From Bombyx mori (Eukaryota; Arthropoda; Insecta; Lepidoptera; Bombycidae): DNA of 64,000 nt. Within the stretch, counting starts at the first letter, position 1. Every line of letters begins with the position of its first letter. Made by a program: the position numbers and the translations under genes. Under the pieces are notes generated by a model, which was given only the letters and a program-made list of their open reading frames with translations, did not search any database and had not been told where the DNA came from. The DNA lies in contig NC_085135.1 of the NCBI RefSeq assembly GCF_030269925.1, positions 6,014,753 to 6,078,752 on the forward strand, written 5' to 3'. Of the stretch, positions 1 to 10,667 are shown one piece after another.

Positions 1-1
1 A

Positions 2-2353
2 CTATGCGTAGACTACCGAAGACTGAATAAGAAGATAATAAAAGACCGGTTCCCATTACCACTGATCGAAGACCAAATAGACAAACTAAAGGAAGCGAAA
101 GTGTACTCGACGCTAGATTTGAAAAATGGATTCATGCACGTTAACGTCCATAAAGATAGCAGGAAGTATACGTCGTTTGTTACGCCTCAAGGCCAATACG
201 AATTTCTTAAAATGCCTTTCGGTCTCTACACAGCGCCATCTGTATTTCAAAGATTCATCAATAACATCTTTCAAGATCTTATCTCAAATGGCACTGTCCT
301 GGCATATCTCGATGATCTTATTGTTCCAGCAAAGTCAGAAGAAGAAGGACTGATAAAGTTAGAAAAGGTATTTAAAAGAGCTGCAGAATTTGGTTTACAA
401 TTTAATTACAAGAAATGCCATTTCATGAAAAAAGAAATAGAGTATCTGGGCTATGTCATCAAAGATAATGAGGTTCGGCCATCAAAAGAAAAGATTGCCG
501 CGGTGTCTAAATTTAAAATACCACACAATGTAAAATTACTACAATCATTTCTCGGACTCACTGGATATTTTAGAAAGTTTGTAAGAAACTACTCTTTGAT
601 CGCAAAACCATTAACGAATCTTTTGAAGAACGATGCCGAGTTCAATTTTGACGATGAATGTGAAAAGGCTTTTATTGAACTAAAGAAGATACTATGTGGA
701 TCGCCAGTTCTCCAAATTTTCAACCCCGATTATGAAACAGAAATTCATACAGACGCAAGCATGGATGGATACGGAGCTGTCCTATTACAGAAATGCCCTA
801 AAGACAATCTAATGCACCCTGTTTATTATATGAGTAAGAAAACGACTCCAGCTGAGAGGAAATACCATAGCTATTATTTAGAAATTTTAGCTATAGTTGC
901 TGCTATTAAGAAGTTCCGAGTTTACGTTTTGGGAATACATTTTAAAATAGTAACCGATTGTTCTGCCCTAACAATGACTTTGCAAAAAAAGGATCTGCCA
1001 CCGAGAGTCGCCCGTTGGGCTCTGCTCCTCGAAGAATACGATTATGAAATTGAACACAGACCAGGATCAAGAATGAAGCACGCTGACGCTTTGAGTAGAC
1101 ATCCAGTTTGTTTAATTCTCACTGAAACGATGGCTCGTTTGAGGAAAGCACAGAATGAAGATGAACGAATAAGACTAATAAAAACAATTTTAGAGAAAGA
1201 AAATTACCAAGATTACATAATACAGCAAGACATACTTTACAAAGAGAAGGAAGGAAATAGATTGATTGTTATACCTAAGAAAATGCAGTACGAGATCATT
1301 CGTAAAAACCATGAGAGAGGACACTTTGGTATTACAAAAACAGAAGAATTAATCAACAGAGAATATTATATTGAGAATTTACAAGATAAGATAAGGAAAG
1401 TTATAGATAACTGCGTTGAATGCATTCTCATATCGCACAAGAGAGGTAAAAGGGAAGGACTATTACACCCGATAGACAAAGGCAATGTTCCATTATCAAC
1501 ATACCACATTGATCATCTCGGACCTTTGACATCTACTCATAAAAATTACAAGTATATCCTCACCGTTGTTGACGCTTATACCAAATTTACCTGGATTTAC
1601 CCTGTTAAGACTCTTACCGCTCTAGAGACGGTAGAAAAGTTAAGACTGCAACAGCAAACTTTCGGGTCACCAGAAAGGATTATTACTGATCGAAACGCCG
1701 CATTTACTGCAAATGAATTTCAAGAGTATTGCCGTAATGAAAATATTACACACTATACGATTACTACAGGACAACCCAGAGGAAATGGCCAGGTCGAAAG
1801 GATTCATCAGATTATCATTGCCGTGTTGAGCAAGCTCAGCGCTGATGATCCGACCAAATGGTACCGCCGTGTGTCTGTAGTACAACGCTGTCTGAATGGT
1901 ACCTACCAAAGAAGCATAGGAATGACGCCATTTGAATTACTCTTTGGCACTAAAATAAAAGATAAAGACGATGATGAACTTAAGAAGTTAATAGAGGAAG
2001 AAGAAATACAAATGTTTAAAGAAAAAAGACAAGAGCTGAGAGAAAAAGCTAAAGAATCGCTACTGAAGATACAAGAAGAAAACATAAAAAATTATAACAG
2101 AAAGAGAAAAGAAGCGACGTCTTACAAAGTTGGCGATTTAGTTGCAATCAAGAAAACGCAGTTCTCTCAAGGCAGTAAATTATTTCCTAAGTACCTAGGA
2201 CCTTACGAAGTCTTAAAAAACAAAGGAAATGACCGATATGTTGTGAAGAAAGTTGGAAATACAGAAGATCCAATCAACACGACTTCTTCTGCTGATTTCA
2301 TGAAACCATGGGTTACGTCGGAAGAAAATTATTCATCTGGGTCAGATGATTAA
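2..2353 (+). CDS. pol: Ty3/Gypsy pol polyprotein, 5'-incomplete (RT-RNase H-integrase)
   Basis: The reading frame is already open at the window edge and runs to a TAA at 2351-2353. It begins inside reverse transcriptase (DYRRLNKK, then LDLKNGF), with the catalytic YLDD box near residue 103. RNase H follows (IHTDASMDGYGAVLLQ). Integrase starts with an HHCC zinc-binding module (HERGHFG ... NCVEC) and continues with a D,D,E core: the D of YHIDHLGPL, the D of ITDRNAAF and the E of GQVERIHQ. The C-terminal part is lysine/glutamate rich and contains a GPYEV-type integrase C-terminal motif. All expected catalytic residues are present and no internal stop is seen, so the copy could be young. Gag, protease and the 5' LTR lie outside the window. 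Order RT-RH-IN is diagnostic for Ty3/Gypsy rather than Copia. Exact lineage not assigned. Confidence 0.93.
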   Translation, partial: LCVDYRRLNKKIIKDRFPLPLIEDQIDKLKEAKVYSTLDLKNGFMHVNVHKDSRKYTSFVTPQGQYEFLKMPFGLYTAPSVFQRFINNIFQDLISNGTVLAYLDDLIVPAKSEEEGLIKLEKVFKRAAEFGLQFNYKKCHFMKKEIEYLGYVIKDNEVRPSKEKIAAVSKFKIPHNVKLLQSFLGLTGYFRKFVRNYSLIAKPLTNLLKNDAEFNFDDECEKAFIELKKILCGSPVLQIFNPDYETEIHTDASMDGYGAVLLQKCPKDNLMHPVYYMSKKTTPAERKYHSYYLEILAIVAAIKKFRVYVLGIHFKIVTDCSALTMTLQKKDLPPRVARWALLLEEYDYEIEHRPGSRMKHADALSRHPVCLILTETMARLRKAQNEDERIRLIKTILEKENYQDYIIQQDILYKEKEGNRLIVIPKKMQYEIIRKNHERGHFGITKTEELINREYYIENLQDKIRKVIDNCVECILISHKRGKREGLLHPIDKGNVPLSTYHIDHLGPLTSTHKNYKYILTVVDAYTKFTWIYPVKTLTALETVEKLRLQQQTFGSPERIITDRNAAFTANEFQEYCRNENITHYTITTGQPRGNGQVERIHQIIIAVLSKLSADDPTKWYRRVSVVQRCLNGTYQRSIGMTPFELLFGTKIKDKDDDELKKLIEEEEIQMFKEKRQELREKAKESLLKIQEENIKNYNRKRKEATSYKVGDLVAIKKTQFSQGSKLFPKYLGPYEVLKNKGNDRYVVKKVGNTEDPINTTSSADFMKPWVTSEENYSSGSDD

Positions 2354-2365
2354 CCAGGACGGCCG

Positions 2366-2572
2366 TGTGGAGTATTTTTTAGAATTTAATTTTATTTAAA
2401 TCTGATAACCCCAATTTGTGGATGGGCTGTCAAAGTCAGTAGGTAGTCAGAAAAAAAAGATTAGTGTGTGTGGTGGTGGTAAGATGTAAAAGTGATATGT
2501 TGTTGTTTCTTTGTATAAAAAATAAAAAATAAATAAGGTGAGATCCATTTCTCGTTATTCCGCCATCCTACA
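2366..2572 (+). repeat. Putative 3' LTR of the Gypsy element
   Basis: Begins TGTGGAGTA 12 bases after the pol stop and ends CCATCCTACA, so it has TG...CA ends. It contains overlapping AATAAA-type polyadenylation signals near 2519-2535. The partner 5' LTR is outside the window and no clear polypurine tract is visible before it, so the boundaries are inferred. Confidence 0.45.
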
Positions 2573-2663
2573 TATATATGAGGTATTATTTTATGTAATA
2601 CTGTTTCAGGTTAATATTTTTTAATACAGAGTCAATGTTGAATGTGTATTTGGATTGTATATG

Positions 2664-2874
2664 TAAGCTTGAGGGTAGATATTATCTTGTTGAACACCAA
2701 GTAAAACGATGTCACTTTTTGATTCCTGATTTAATCAACAATATGTTATCTTAACAATTCACTTTAACACTTGTCCAACTTTAACCAGTACGTACAACAG
2801 TCACTGAATCACACAACGTAACAAGGATATAGTAAGTGCACCAGGCAAACGCAGTCCAACGAATGTTCATTTCA
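2664..2874 (-). repeat. Gypsy leader / gag-start fragment, copy 1
   Basis: About 210 bp almost identical to 57768-57975 and 61023-61231. At 61 kb the same sequence leads, on the minus strand, into a gag-like reading frame whose ATG lies inside the repeat, so this is the untranslated leader plus first codons of a minus-strand LTR element. Here it is cut off on its gag side at 2664 and ends at the target site of the two Jockey insertions that follow. Copy 57968 (GTTCATTGCGAGG) shows the uninterrupted arrangement. Confidence 0.75.
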
Positions 2875-4220
2875 CTTTTTTTTTTTTTTTTTTTCCTACC
2901 TAAGCTGATAGCCTTGAGAGGCTATGTCAGCGTAACCCTAACTTTAGTAGGTGAGCTCACGGGGCTCAAACCTGACGATGTTGCTAACACGAACCCTAGC
3001 AAGAGCCGTGCTTCGCAGAATCTACCACCGGATCGGAAACGCGACCCACTGAGAAGATCCGGCGAGAAACTCAGTGGGTTGTGTCTGAGAGTTAATTTGC
3101 TCGTCGAGCCCTTCGTCGCAAGCGACGGGTTCGACGAGAACGGTGACCGGTGCTTGAAGTACCTAAAAGCACCGTTAGTGGATCGGGAGGATCCGAGATG
3201 ACGTGTTTTGGGCGACGTCGACTGCTTTCCATTCTGTCCGCAGGATCGGGAATGTAGTTACCGGCGGCCACGATGAGAGGGTTCTCGTGTCGTGCCGCTT
3301 TATCGAAGTGGCGCATGGACGCCGACTGCAGATACTTACTGATGGACTCTAAGTCCAGGTCGTCATGGAGGTCGACATTCCTGACGAACCACGGGGCTCC
3401 GACGGCTATCCTGCAAAAACGGGATTGAATGACTTGGAATGATTTTAAGAGTATGCGGGCCGCGTGAGCGAACACTACACTTGCATAGGTCATGACGGGG
3501 CGTATGCAAGTTTTGTAGAGTGTCACCTTATTTCTAAGGGACATTTTACTTCGCCTACATATCATCGGGTAGAGACGTCCTAGAATGAAGGCGGCACGGT
3601 CGCGTACCGTCTTGATGTGGGGGCGGAATGTCATCCTACTGTCGAGGGTGACGCCTAAGTATTTGACCTTCGGGGCCCACGGTATGGGCTGGTCGAACAT
3701 CGTGATTGGGCGAACGGCGGGGGCGGGGGTATTGACGCGCCTAGTCGGGAGGGGGATGCTCAGCGTGGTGTTCGGAGGGCGACCCCTTTTGAAGAGCACC
3801 GCTGTGCTTTTCGTGGGGTTGATGTCGATGCGCCACTTCCGGAACCACTGTCCCATGGTGGTAGCTGCGGTCTGAAGTCGTCGATGAAGCAACGCCTTCT
3901 TCCTACACGAGTAGTAGATGGCGGTGTCATCGGCGAAGAGCGCCAGATGGGTCTCCGGAGACCGGGGTATATCATTGATATACAAACTGAATAGTAACGG
4001 GGAGAGGGCGGAGCCTTGCGGGACTCCGGCTGTGACGTGACGGGGCCGGGAACGCGTTCCCTCGACTCGATATCGGAACGAACGGTTCGACAAGTAGTCT
4101 CGTATGATGAGCACGAGTCTGTCTGGCACTCCCATGTTATACAGTTTGTATATCAAACCGTTGTGCCAGACTTTGTCGAACGCCTTCGCTATATCGAAGA
4201 AGAGGGCTCCTGTCGGAATG
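2875..4220 (-). mobile_element. Jockey-type LINE, 5'-truncated, copy A
   Basis: Minus-strand element with its poly(A) tail seen as T(19) at 2876-2894. It retains the 3' UTR and the C-terminal half of the reverse transcriptase only. Flanks are GTTCATTTCA (2865-2874) and GTTCATTTAA (4221-4230), a target-site duplication. It lies immediately beside a second truncated copy that uses the same target. Confidence 0.9.
3092..4219 (-). pseudogene. Jockey ORF2 C-terminal fragment (RT fingers/palm to C-terminus)
   Basis: Open on the minus strand from the truncation point to the normal ORF2 stop. It includes FFDIAKAFDKVWHNG, GVPQGSALSPLL and the FADDTAIYY catalytic box, then the thumb and the arginine-rich tail RRTRRLRRRARRAN shared with the 960-residue ORF2 at 25161-28043. 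The endonuclease and the first part of RT are missing because of 5' truncation, so it is dead on arrival rather than mutated. No start codon of its own. Confidence 0.9.
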
Positions 4221-4230
4221 GTTCATTTAA

Positions 4231-5405
4231 TTTTTTTTTTTTTTTTTTTTTTTTTTTCCTACCTAAGCTGAGAGCCTTGAGAGGCTATATCAGCGTAACC
4301 CTAACTTTAGTAGGTGAGCTCACGGGGCTCAAACCTGATGACGTTGCTAACACGAACCCTAGCAAGAGCCGTGCTTCGCAGAATCTACCACCGGATCGGA
4401 AACGCGACCCACTGAGAAGATCCGGCGAGAAACTCAGTGGGCTGTGTCTGAGAGTTAATTTACTCGTCGAGCCCTTCGTCGCAAGCGACGGGTTCGACGA
4501 GAACGGTGACCGGTGCTTGAAGTACCTAGAAGCACCGTTAGTGGATCGGGAGGATCCGAGATGACGTGTTTTGGGCGACGTCGACTGCTTTCCATTCTGT
4601 CCGCAGGATCGGGAATGTAGTTACCGGCGGCCACGATGAGAGGGTTCTCATGTCGTGCCGCTTTATCGAAGTGGCGCATCGACGCCGACTGCATATACTT
4701 ACTGGTGGACTCTAAGTCCAGGTCGTCATGGAGGTCGACGTTCCTGACGAACCACGGGGCTCCGACGGCTATCCTGCAAAAACGGGATTGAATGATTTGG
4801 AAGGATTTTAAGTGTATGCGGGCCGCGTGAGCGAACACTACACTTGCATAGGTCATGACGGGGCGTATGCAAGTTTTGTAGAGTGTCACCTTATTTCTAA
4901 GGGACATTTTACTTCGCCTACATATCATCGGGTAGAGACGTCCTAGAATGAAGGCGGCACGGTCGCGTACCGTCTTAATGTGGGGGCGGAATGTCATCCT
5001 ACTGTCGAGGGTGACGCCTAAGTATTTGACCTTCGGGGCCCACGGTATGGGTTGGTCGAACATCGTGATTGGGCGAACGGCGGGGGCGGGGGTGTTGACG
5101 CGCCTAGTCGGGAGAGGGATGCTCAGCGTGGTGTTCGGAGGGCGACCCCTTTTGAAGAGCACCGCTGTGCTTTTCGTGGGGTTGATGTCGATGCGCCACT
5201 TCCGGAACCACTGTCCCATGGTGGTAGCTGCGGTCTGAAGTCGTCGATGAAGCAACGCCTTCTTCCTACACGAGTAGTAGATGGCGGTGTCATCGGCGAA
5301 GAGCGCCAGATGGGTCTCCGGAGGCCGGGGTATATCGTTGATATACAAACTGAATAGTAACGGGGAGAGGGCGGAGCCTTGCGGGACTCCGGCTGTGACG
5401 TGACG
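4231..5405 (-). mobile_element. Jockey-type LINE, 5'-truncated, copy B
   Basis: Second minus-strand copy of the same family, with tail T(27) at 4231-4257, truncated slightly further 3' than copy A. Flanked by GTTCATTTAA (4221-4230) and GTTCATTTCA (5406-5415). The two copies therefore sit in tandem with one copy of the target sequence before, between and after them. Confidence 0.9.
4455..5405 (-). pseudogene. Jockey ORF2 C-terminal fragment, copy B
   Basis: Same protein segment as 3092-4219 and very similar to it, beginning at VTAGVPQGSALSPLL just after the first RT motifs and keeping FADDTAIYY. The apparent in-frame ATG upstream comes from the target sequence GTTCAT read on the minus strand, not from the element. 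Confidence 0.88.
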
Positions 5406-5575
5406 GTTCATTTCAAGGCACGTTCCGCCTTTTTATACTAGCCGGCGCAGCTGGCTTATGAGTCACTTCTGTTGCAGCTGTTGTTTACGAGTGGAACGAC
5501 ACGGCCGGCGCACCTGGCTTGTGTGAGTCACTCCTATTGCACGTGCTATATAACATAAATATCGTTAACGCCGTC
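5406..5575 (-). repeat. Gypsy LTR fragment next to the leader
   Basis: About 170 bp that match 57968-58140 (CGCCTTTTTATACT, GGCCGGCGCAGCTGGCTTA, TGTGAGTCACTCCTATTGCACGTGC). Removing the two LINEs joins it to the leader at 2664-2874 in the same order as at 57768-58140, so this is one older LTR element split by LINEs. The match ends at AACGCCGTCA. The TATA-like TTTTTATACT suggests promoter sequence. Confidence 0.7.
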
Positions 5576-5585
5576 ATATATATGG

Positions 5586-7174
5586 GCGCAAACGCCACTG
5601 TTGGCAATAATTAACATAATAATATATAGTTTAATTTATTCTATGTTAATATTTATTTATTATTAGCAACAAAACTGTTATTCTACCATATTTAATAATT
5701 AGTAGACACTGTTTTGATGTGAATATGTTTAATGTTTATATTATTGTTTAAAAACACAAATGACTGTATAAATGATTAAATATGAATAAAGCATAAATAT
5801 TAATAATAATTTATATTATAATTAACAGTACTAATAATTTTATTAAGTATTGTAATTGTTATGCAATGATGTTGTTGGCGCCATCTATTATTAGGCTGGA
5901 TAATAACAATGTTAGTTAATATTACTTAAAAGTAATACATGTAAAATAAATTAAATGTGAGTCATGTAAAATCACTAAAATATGTATTTTGAATATTAAG
6001 CTATGTTTTTTGAATTGTTTCGCAGTAATTACATTTGTTTGTATAAAAGGTTGTAGTTGCTATGACCAACACAAAATGGCTAATTGTGTAAAAACCACTG
6101 AATAACTCAGGCGTGGCTTTTTGTTGTAAACAAGTAATGTTAAAGTTTTATAGAATTGTATTGTATTTTCATTGTAAAAGAACTTATGTGTGTAAATCCT
6201 GGCTTAACGCCGACATATACTATATAATTATGTTGACCAATTTAGAGATGGAATCTATGAATAGTGGAGATCTACTCTGGTGTGGGATTTTCGGCTTTTT
6301 GCAATTAATTAAGTCATTGACCTACTTTTATTTTATTAAAGAGTGTTTGTGGTTTATCCTTTTAATCTAATAGTTCTGCTATGTAGCGCGAGAGGTCTAT
6401 AATTAGTATTTGATTTTTGTATAGAATGACAAAAATCATATAAGTACATATACACACCACATATTTCTACTCAAAATCTTTCTTCTAGAACTTACGATGA
6501 GAGTACCCTACAATGGAATAAATTTTTTCAATTTGAAGTTTATATCTGCTAAATGTCTATCGTTAATAGCTAGGGATGATTTTATAACTATGTAGAAAAT
6601 GTTTCTGTTCTAAAATTATTCTACTTTTTATTTTTATTTTTAAGTGGGTATTTGCCGTACTTGCACTTTTAGTAACTTTTCGTCGAGATTCTCTGAGATT
6701 CAATGGCTTAAATGTACAATTAGCTTAAAACTACTAAAGAACCAATCATTACCTATATTAGTGCTGTGGAAATGATAATATTGATAATAAATTTTATTTA
6801 CTTCTTTGTACCGTAACAATTCCGACAGGAGGCGCAAAATCGTTTTGAAGGATCTGTGAGCCAATTTTCGTTCTACCAGCAGACGCGAGATGGCGGTATC
6901 TTTAGTCTATAATATCTTTGTATATGTCAAAATTACAAGGTTATGGGTGTAAATAAAAGGGAAAGTGTGATTTCAGTGTATGTAATTTACATGAAATACA
7001 AATGAGTAAACCGTAGCTTTAGAAGGAAAGTATGCAGAGGAATTTTACTTAATGAGAAATAAGTCATAATAATTATTTTACAACTTTTAATTATGAACAC
7101 AAGAATTTACCTAGTTGAATATTTTTAAATGCAAACAGACATAGATTGTACTTACAATGTTTCCTTTCCGAGAG
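5586..7174. other. AT-rich spacer, no recognisable gene
   Basis: About 1.6 kb of AT-rich sequence. The 85-codon frame at 6113-6370 has no recognisable domain and starts at a non-ATG codon. I see no repeat shared with the rest of the window. It could be decayed transposon or non-repetitive host DNA, and would be a good place for unique primers. Confidence 0.5.
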
Positions 7175-7340
7175 CTGTAGGCTTAGTGCGAGTTTCAAAA
7201 ATCGAATCGAATGACTCGCATCGAGTGTACGCTCTTCACGGTGAAACGTGCGGAGCTCTGTAGGCTTAGTGCGAGTTTCAAAAATCGAATCGAATGACTC
7301 GCATCGAGTGTACGCTCTTCACGGTGAAACGTGCGGAGCT
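7175..7340 (+). repeat. 83-bp direct repeat, two copies
   Basis: Two exact-period 83-bp units (7175, 7258), each beginning CTGTAGGCTTAGTGCGAG and ending GTGCGGAGCT. They form the left edge of the tandem array. Three copies of the same repeat mark the left edge of the second block at 33370. They are absent at the internal unit junctions. Confidence 0.9.
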
Positions 7341-8011
7341 CTGAGTGCGAGTTACTTGATTTGCAGGACGTTTATTCATCTTGAGAAGCGATAATTTTTT
7401 CTTTTATATTGGTAGCACGCAAGGGTTTTTTTAAGGCGTTTAATTGAAATGCCAAGCTTTCTAACGATATTTATAATTATTCGGGTAATGGGTAATGTAC
7501 CTGTGCTTAGTGCGAGTTTTTTTTTTAATTACTCAGTCGATGTTAATGATATGTTTCATTTGTGTGAGGTTGTATCCGTGCCACCTAGTGGTAAGCTTAT
7601 GAATCTCATTTTGTGGGAGAGAGAAGGTTTGTTAATGTTGCTGTCTCATGTATCGAATAGCTTTACCGAAGTGAGCCTCTCGATTATTGTATGTGCGAGT
7701 GCGAGTTGCAAATTAATGGATTTTGAGAGTATTTCTTCACTTTCAAGCAAGTTAAGTAGTCACTAAAAATTTTGCCGTGAAACCAATACAATATCAAGAT
7801 TTTTTCTTTCGTTTTTAATAATAATGTTGTTTTTTAAGGTTTTATCTATTCTAATGGTTTATACACATATCTTTTTTCGGTTAGAAAATTTTATAGACGT
7901 CTAGCTAGTTGTAAATACATATTAATTCTTTGCTTTTTCATTTAATTCTTATTAAATCATTGCTTTTTTTTAAAGAGTTGTTTGATGAGAGAGAGAGAGT
8001 AAGATAGAGTT

Positions 8012-8258
8012 GTTTTTTTTTTATTGCTTAGATGGATGGACGAGCTCACAGCCCACCTGATGTTAAGTGGTTACTGGAGCCCATAGACATCTACAACGTA
8101 AATCCGCCACCCACCTCGAGATATAAGTTCTAAGGTCTCAGTATAGTTACAACGGCTACCCCACCCTTCGAACCGAAACGCATTACTGCTTCACGGCGGA
8201 AATAGGCGGGGTGGTGGTACCTACCCGTGTGGACTTCCAAGAGGTCCTACCACCAGTG
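8012..8258 (-). repeat. Bm1 SINE, 3' fragment
   Basis: Minus-strand, 5'-truncated Bm1: T-rich tail at 8012-8022, then TGCTTAGATGGATGGACGAG through CCTACCACCAGT. Flanked by AGAGT on both sides, a short target duplication. The same insertion is present in units 4 and 5 and absent in units 2 (15330) and 3 (30260), where GAGATAGAGTATTCTTTATT is uninterrupted. Confidence 0.9.
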
Positions 8259-8425
8259 AAAGAGTAGGTATTCTTTATTGTACACAAAATGAATAAATAT
8301 TGTGAAACATTCTTTCTTGGTCTTATCGCTAAGAGTGATCTCTTCCAGACAACCATTAGATGGGCAAGAATAATTTCGAAATGAATTGCACACTGTGTAC
8401 CTATCTATTATAGAAATATATACAC

Positions 8426-8489
8426 ACACGCACATACACACGCGCACACACACACACACGCGCACACACACACACACGCGCGCGCGCAA
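8426..8489. repeat. (CA)n / (CG)n microsatellite
   Basis: Alternating CA tract interspersed with CG, present at the same place in every unit (15509, 34693, 39668) with different lengths. It generates meaningless Met-Cys-Val-Cys reading frames on the minus strand. Confidence 0.9.
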
Positions 8490-10236
8490 TATACATATTT
8501 ACAGGTACATACGTACAGATTTATATTTATAAATTATATAGAAATTTGAACAATGTAATAATAATTTTGCTTCTTTACACATTTATAAATAAGGATGGAT
8601 GCTCGTAATAATTTTAGTATATTTGGGCCACCTAATGAAGATCATCAACACTATTACCGTAAATACAATCATTTTATAAACGTTCAACGGGTAAATGATT
8701 AAACCTATGTAAAACATAATTTCTTAATTAAAAAAAGCTGAAATAATTACCTATTCCAAGATTAATTATGTTAAGTATGTCTAAATATGTAATTACAATT
8801 AAATAAATTCTATAATAAACTTCTAATTCTAATACTTCTATTAAAGTTACTAAAAAAATATGTTTATGCTGGGCAGTTTTCGTGTATTTTAAAGGTTACG
8901 CCATTACGGCAAAGTTTGTTTACGAAATTGCACCCTTAGAATGGAAGTGGTATAACTAAAAAATTTAAGATTAGTTTTATATTTCAAAACACTTATGTAT
9001 TATTATTAAGAACCTACATTTTAAGTAGGTAATACGTGAAGCAAAAATGTTGTACTCCTTTTTACGAAAATTGCGCGGACGGAGAAGTATGAAATTTCCC
9101 ACACTTATAGAAAATATAGAGAAGTAGTGCAGATTGCTAATATATTTTTTTTAATTGTGCATAAACAATAAAAAAATAAACTAAATGAATAAAAAAACCT
9201 TACACACATTACCATGTATTTGACACACACACACACACACATGCATTTATACTTTTTTTGTTTATTGATTTATCAATCTGTGGTCAAATTGAGAATAGAT
9301 TTTTTGTCTTTAATATTATTTTTCTATAATGTAGCCTTGGCGACATAGAGCAATGATTATTATAGAAATGATGATAATAGAAAGGTGACAATAGAACTAT
9401 AATAATGTTCAAACTTAAAATTTAAATAAATTATGGTCAAATTTCGACCACTGGACTACCATTAGTAGATAATAATAAAATCATTTATTGCCTTTCACAC
9501 AGATTTAGATTATTACAGGCAGCCTACAAGGAAACAACAAAAAAACAAAACACTATTATATCATTTCTAGCAAGCAGCTCAACATTTGCACTTGTATATT
9601 ATTAATAGGAATTTTATTAAGAATATTGACAATTTATGAGGAATTTGACAAGTACGGATTAGTTATAGATATATGTAGTTACATATTGTAAATTAAATTA
9701 GTTTTATAAGTGCAATAAAAAATAATTTAAATGATAAAATGATAAAGCCATACCTTTTTCCAATGTGACGATTAGAGGGTATCCTATTATTCTTTTCTAT
9801 ATTATTCTATCAGCTTATAAAATTAAACAGTCTCTTTTAGTCTAGAAAAGGACAAAGTACTCTTTCTGTCTTTTTCAAATAAAATGGCATGCCTTAAAGT
9901 GTTTAAACCGAAAAACTAAAAAAATACAATTATTGTATTACAATATTGGAGTTTACCAGAAACTAAGAATTTTTGGTTGAGCCACTTTAATTCTAAAGGT
10001 ACAAAATAGTATTGAACACGTGACATTACCCAAATAATTAGATATATAGTATAGAACGTAAACTCGATTTGATTTTGATTTATTTATTTACAATTGAACA
10101 ACTAAGAAAAAAAGGTGAAAAGATATTTTGGAGGGACCGCGAGGAGCTAAATTGTGTGAATTGTTTTATTTTGTCTATTTAATGTTTCTTAGTTTATGCG
10201 TATTTAATATTTCTTCGTGTATAAGTGTAATTTTGA

Positions 10237-10667
10237 GACCGTCCTGGCCTAAAGGTTAAGGCGTCCGGTGTATTCGTATCTTGCAATGCACCGGTGTTCT
10301 AATCCCGCCGGCGGGTATCAATTTTTCTAATGAAATACGTACTTATCAAATGTTTACGATTGACTTTCACTTTCACTGACTTTCATGTAATAAAAATCAA
10401 ACCCGCAAAATTAATTTGCGTAATTACTGGTGGTAGGACGTCTTGTGAGTCCGCACGGGTAGGTATCACCACCCTGCCTATTTTTGCCGTGAAGCAGTAA
10501 TGCGTTTCGGTTTGAAGGGTGGGACAACCGTTGTAACTATACTGAGACCTTAGAACTAATATCTCAAGGTGGGAGGCGGCATTTGCGTTGTAGATGTCTA
10601 TGGGCTCCGGTAACCACTTAAGATTAGGTGGGCCGGGAGCTCGTCCACCCATCTATGCAATAACAAA
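10237..10667 (+). repeat. Bm1 SINE, near full length (unit 1)
   Basis: Starts GACCGTCCTGGCCTAAAGG, which contains an A-box-like sequence, followed by a B-box-like GTGTTCTAATCCCG, so the head is tRNA-derived with an internal RNA polymerase III promoter. The body (TAATTACTGGTGGTAGGACG ... CTCGTCCACCCATCTATGC) and A-rich end match the known Bombyx Bm1 family as I remember it. Present at this position in all units. Confidence 0.93.

Noticed and set aside
6113..6370. An 85-codon frame in the AT-rich spacer.
   Set aside because: Starts at a non-ATG codon, has no known domain and is expected by chance at this length.
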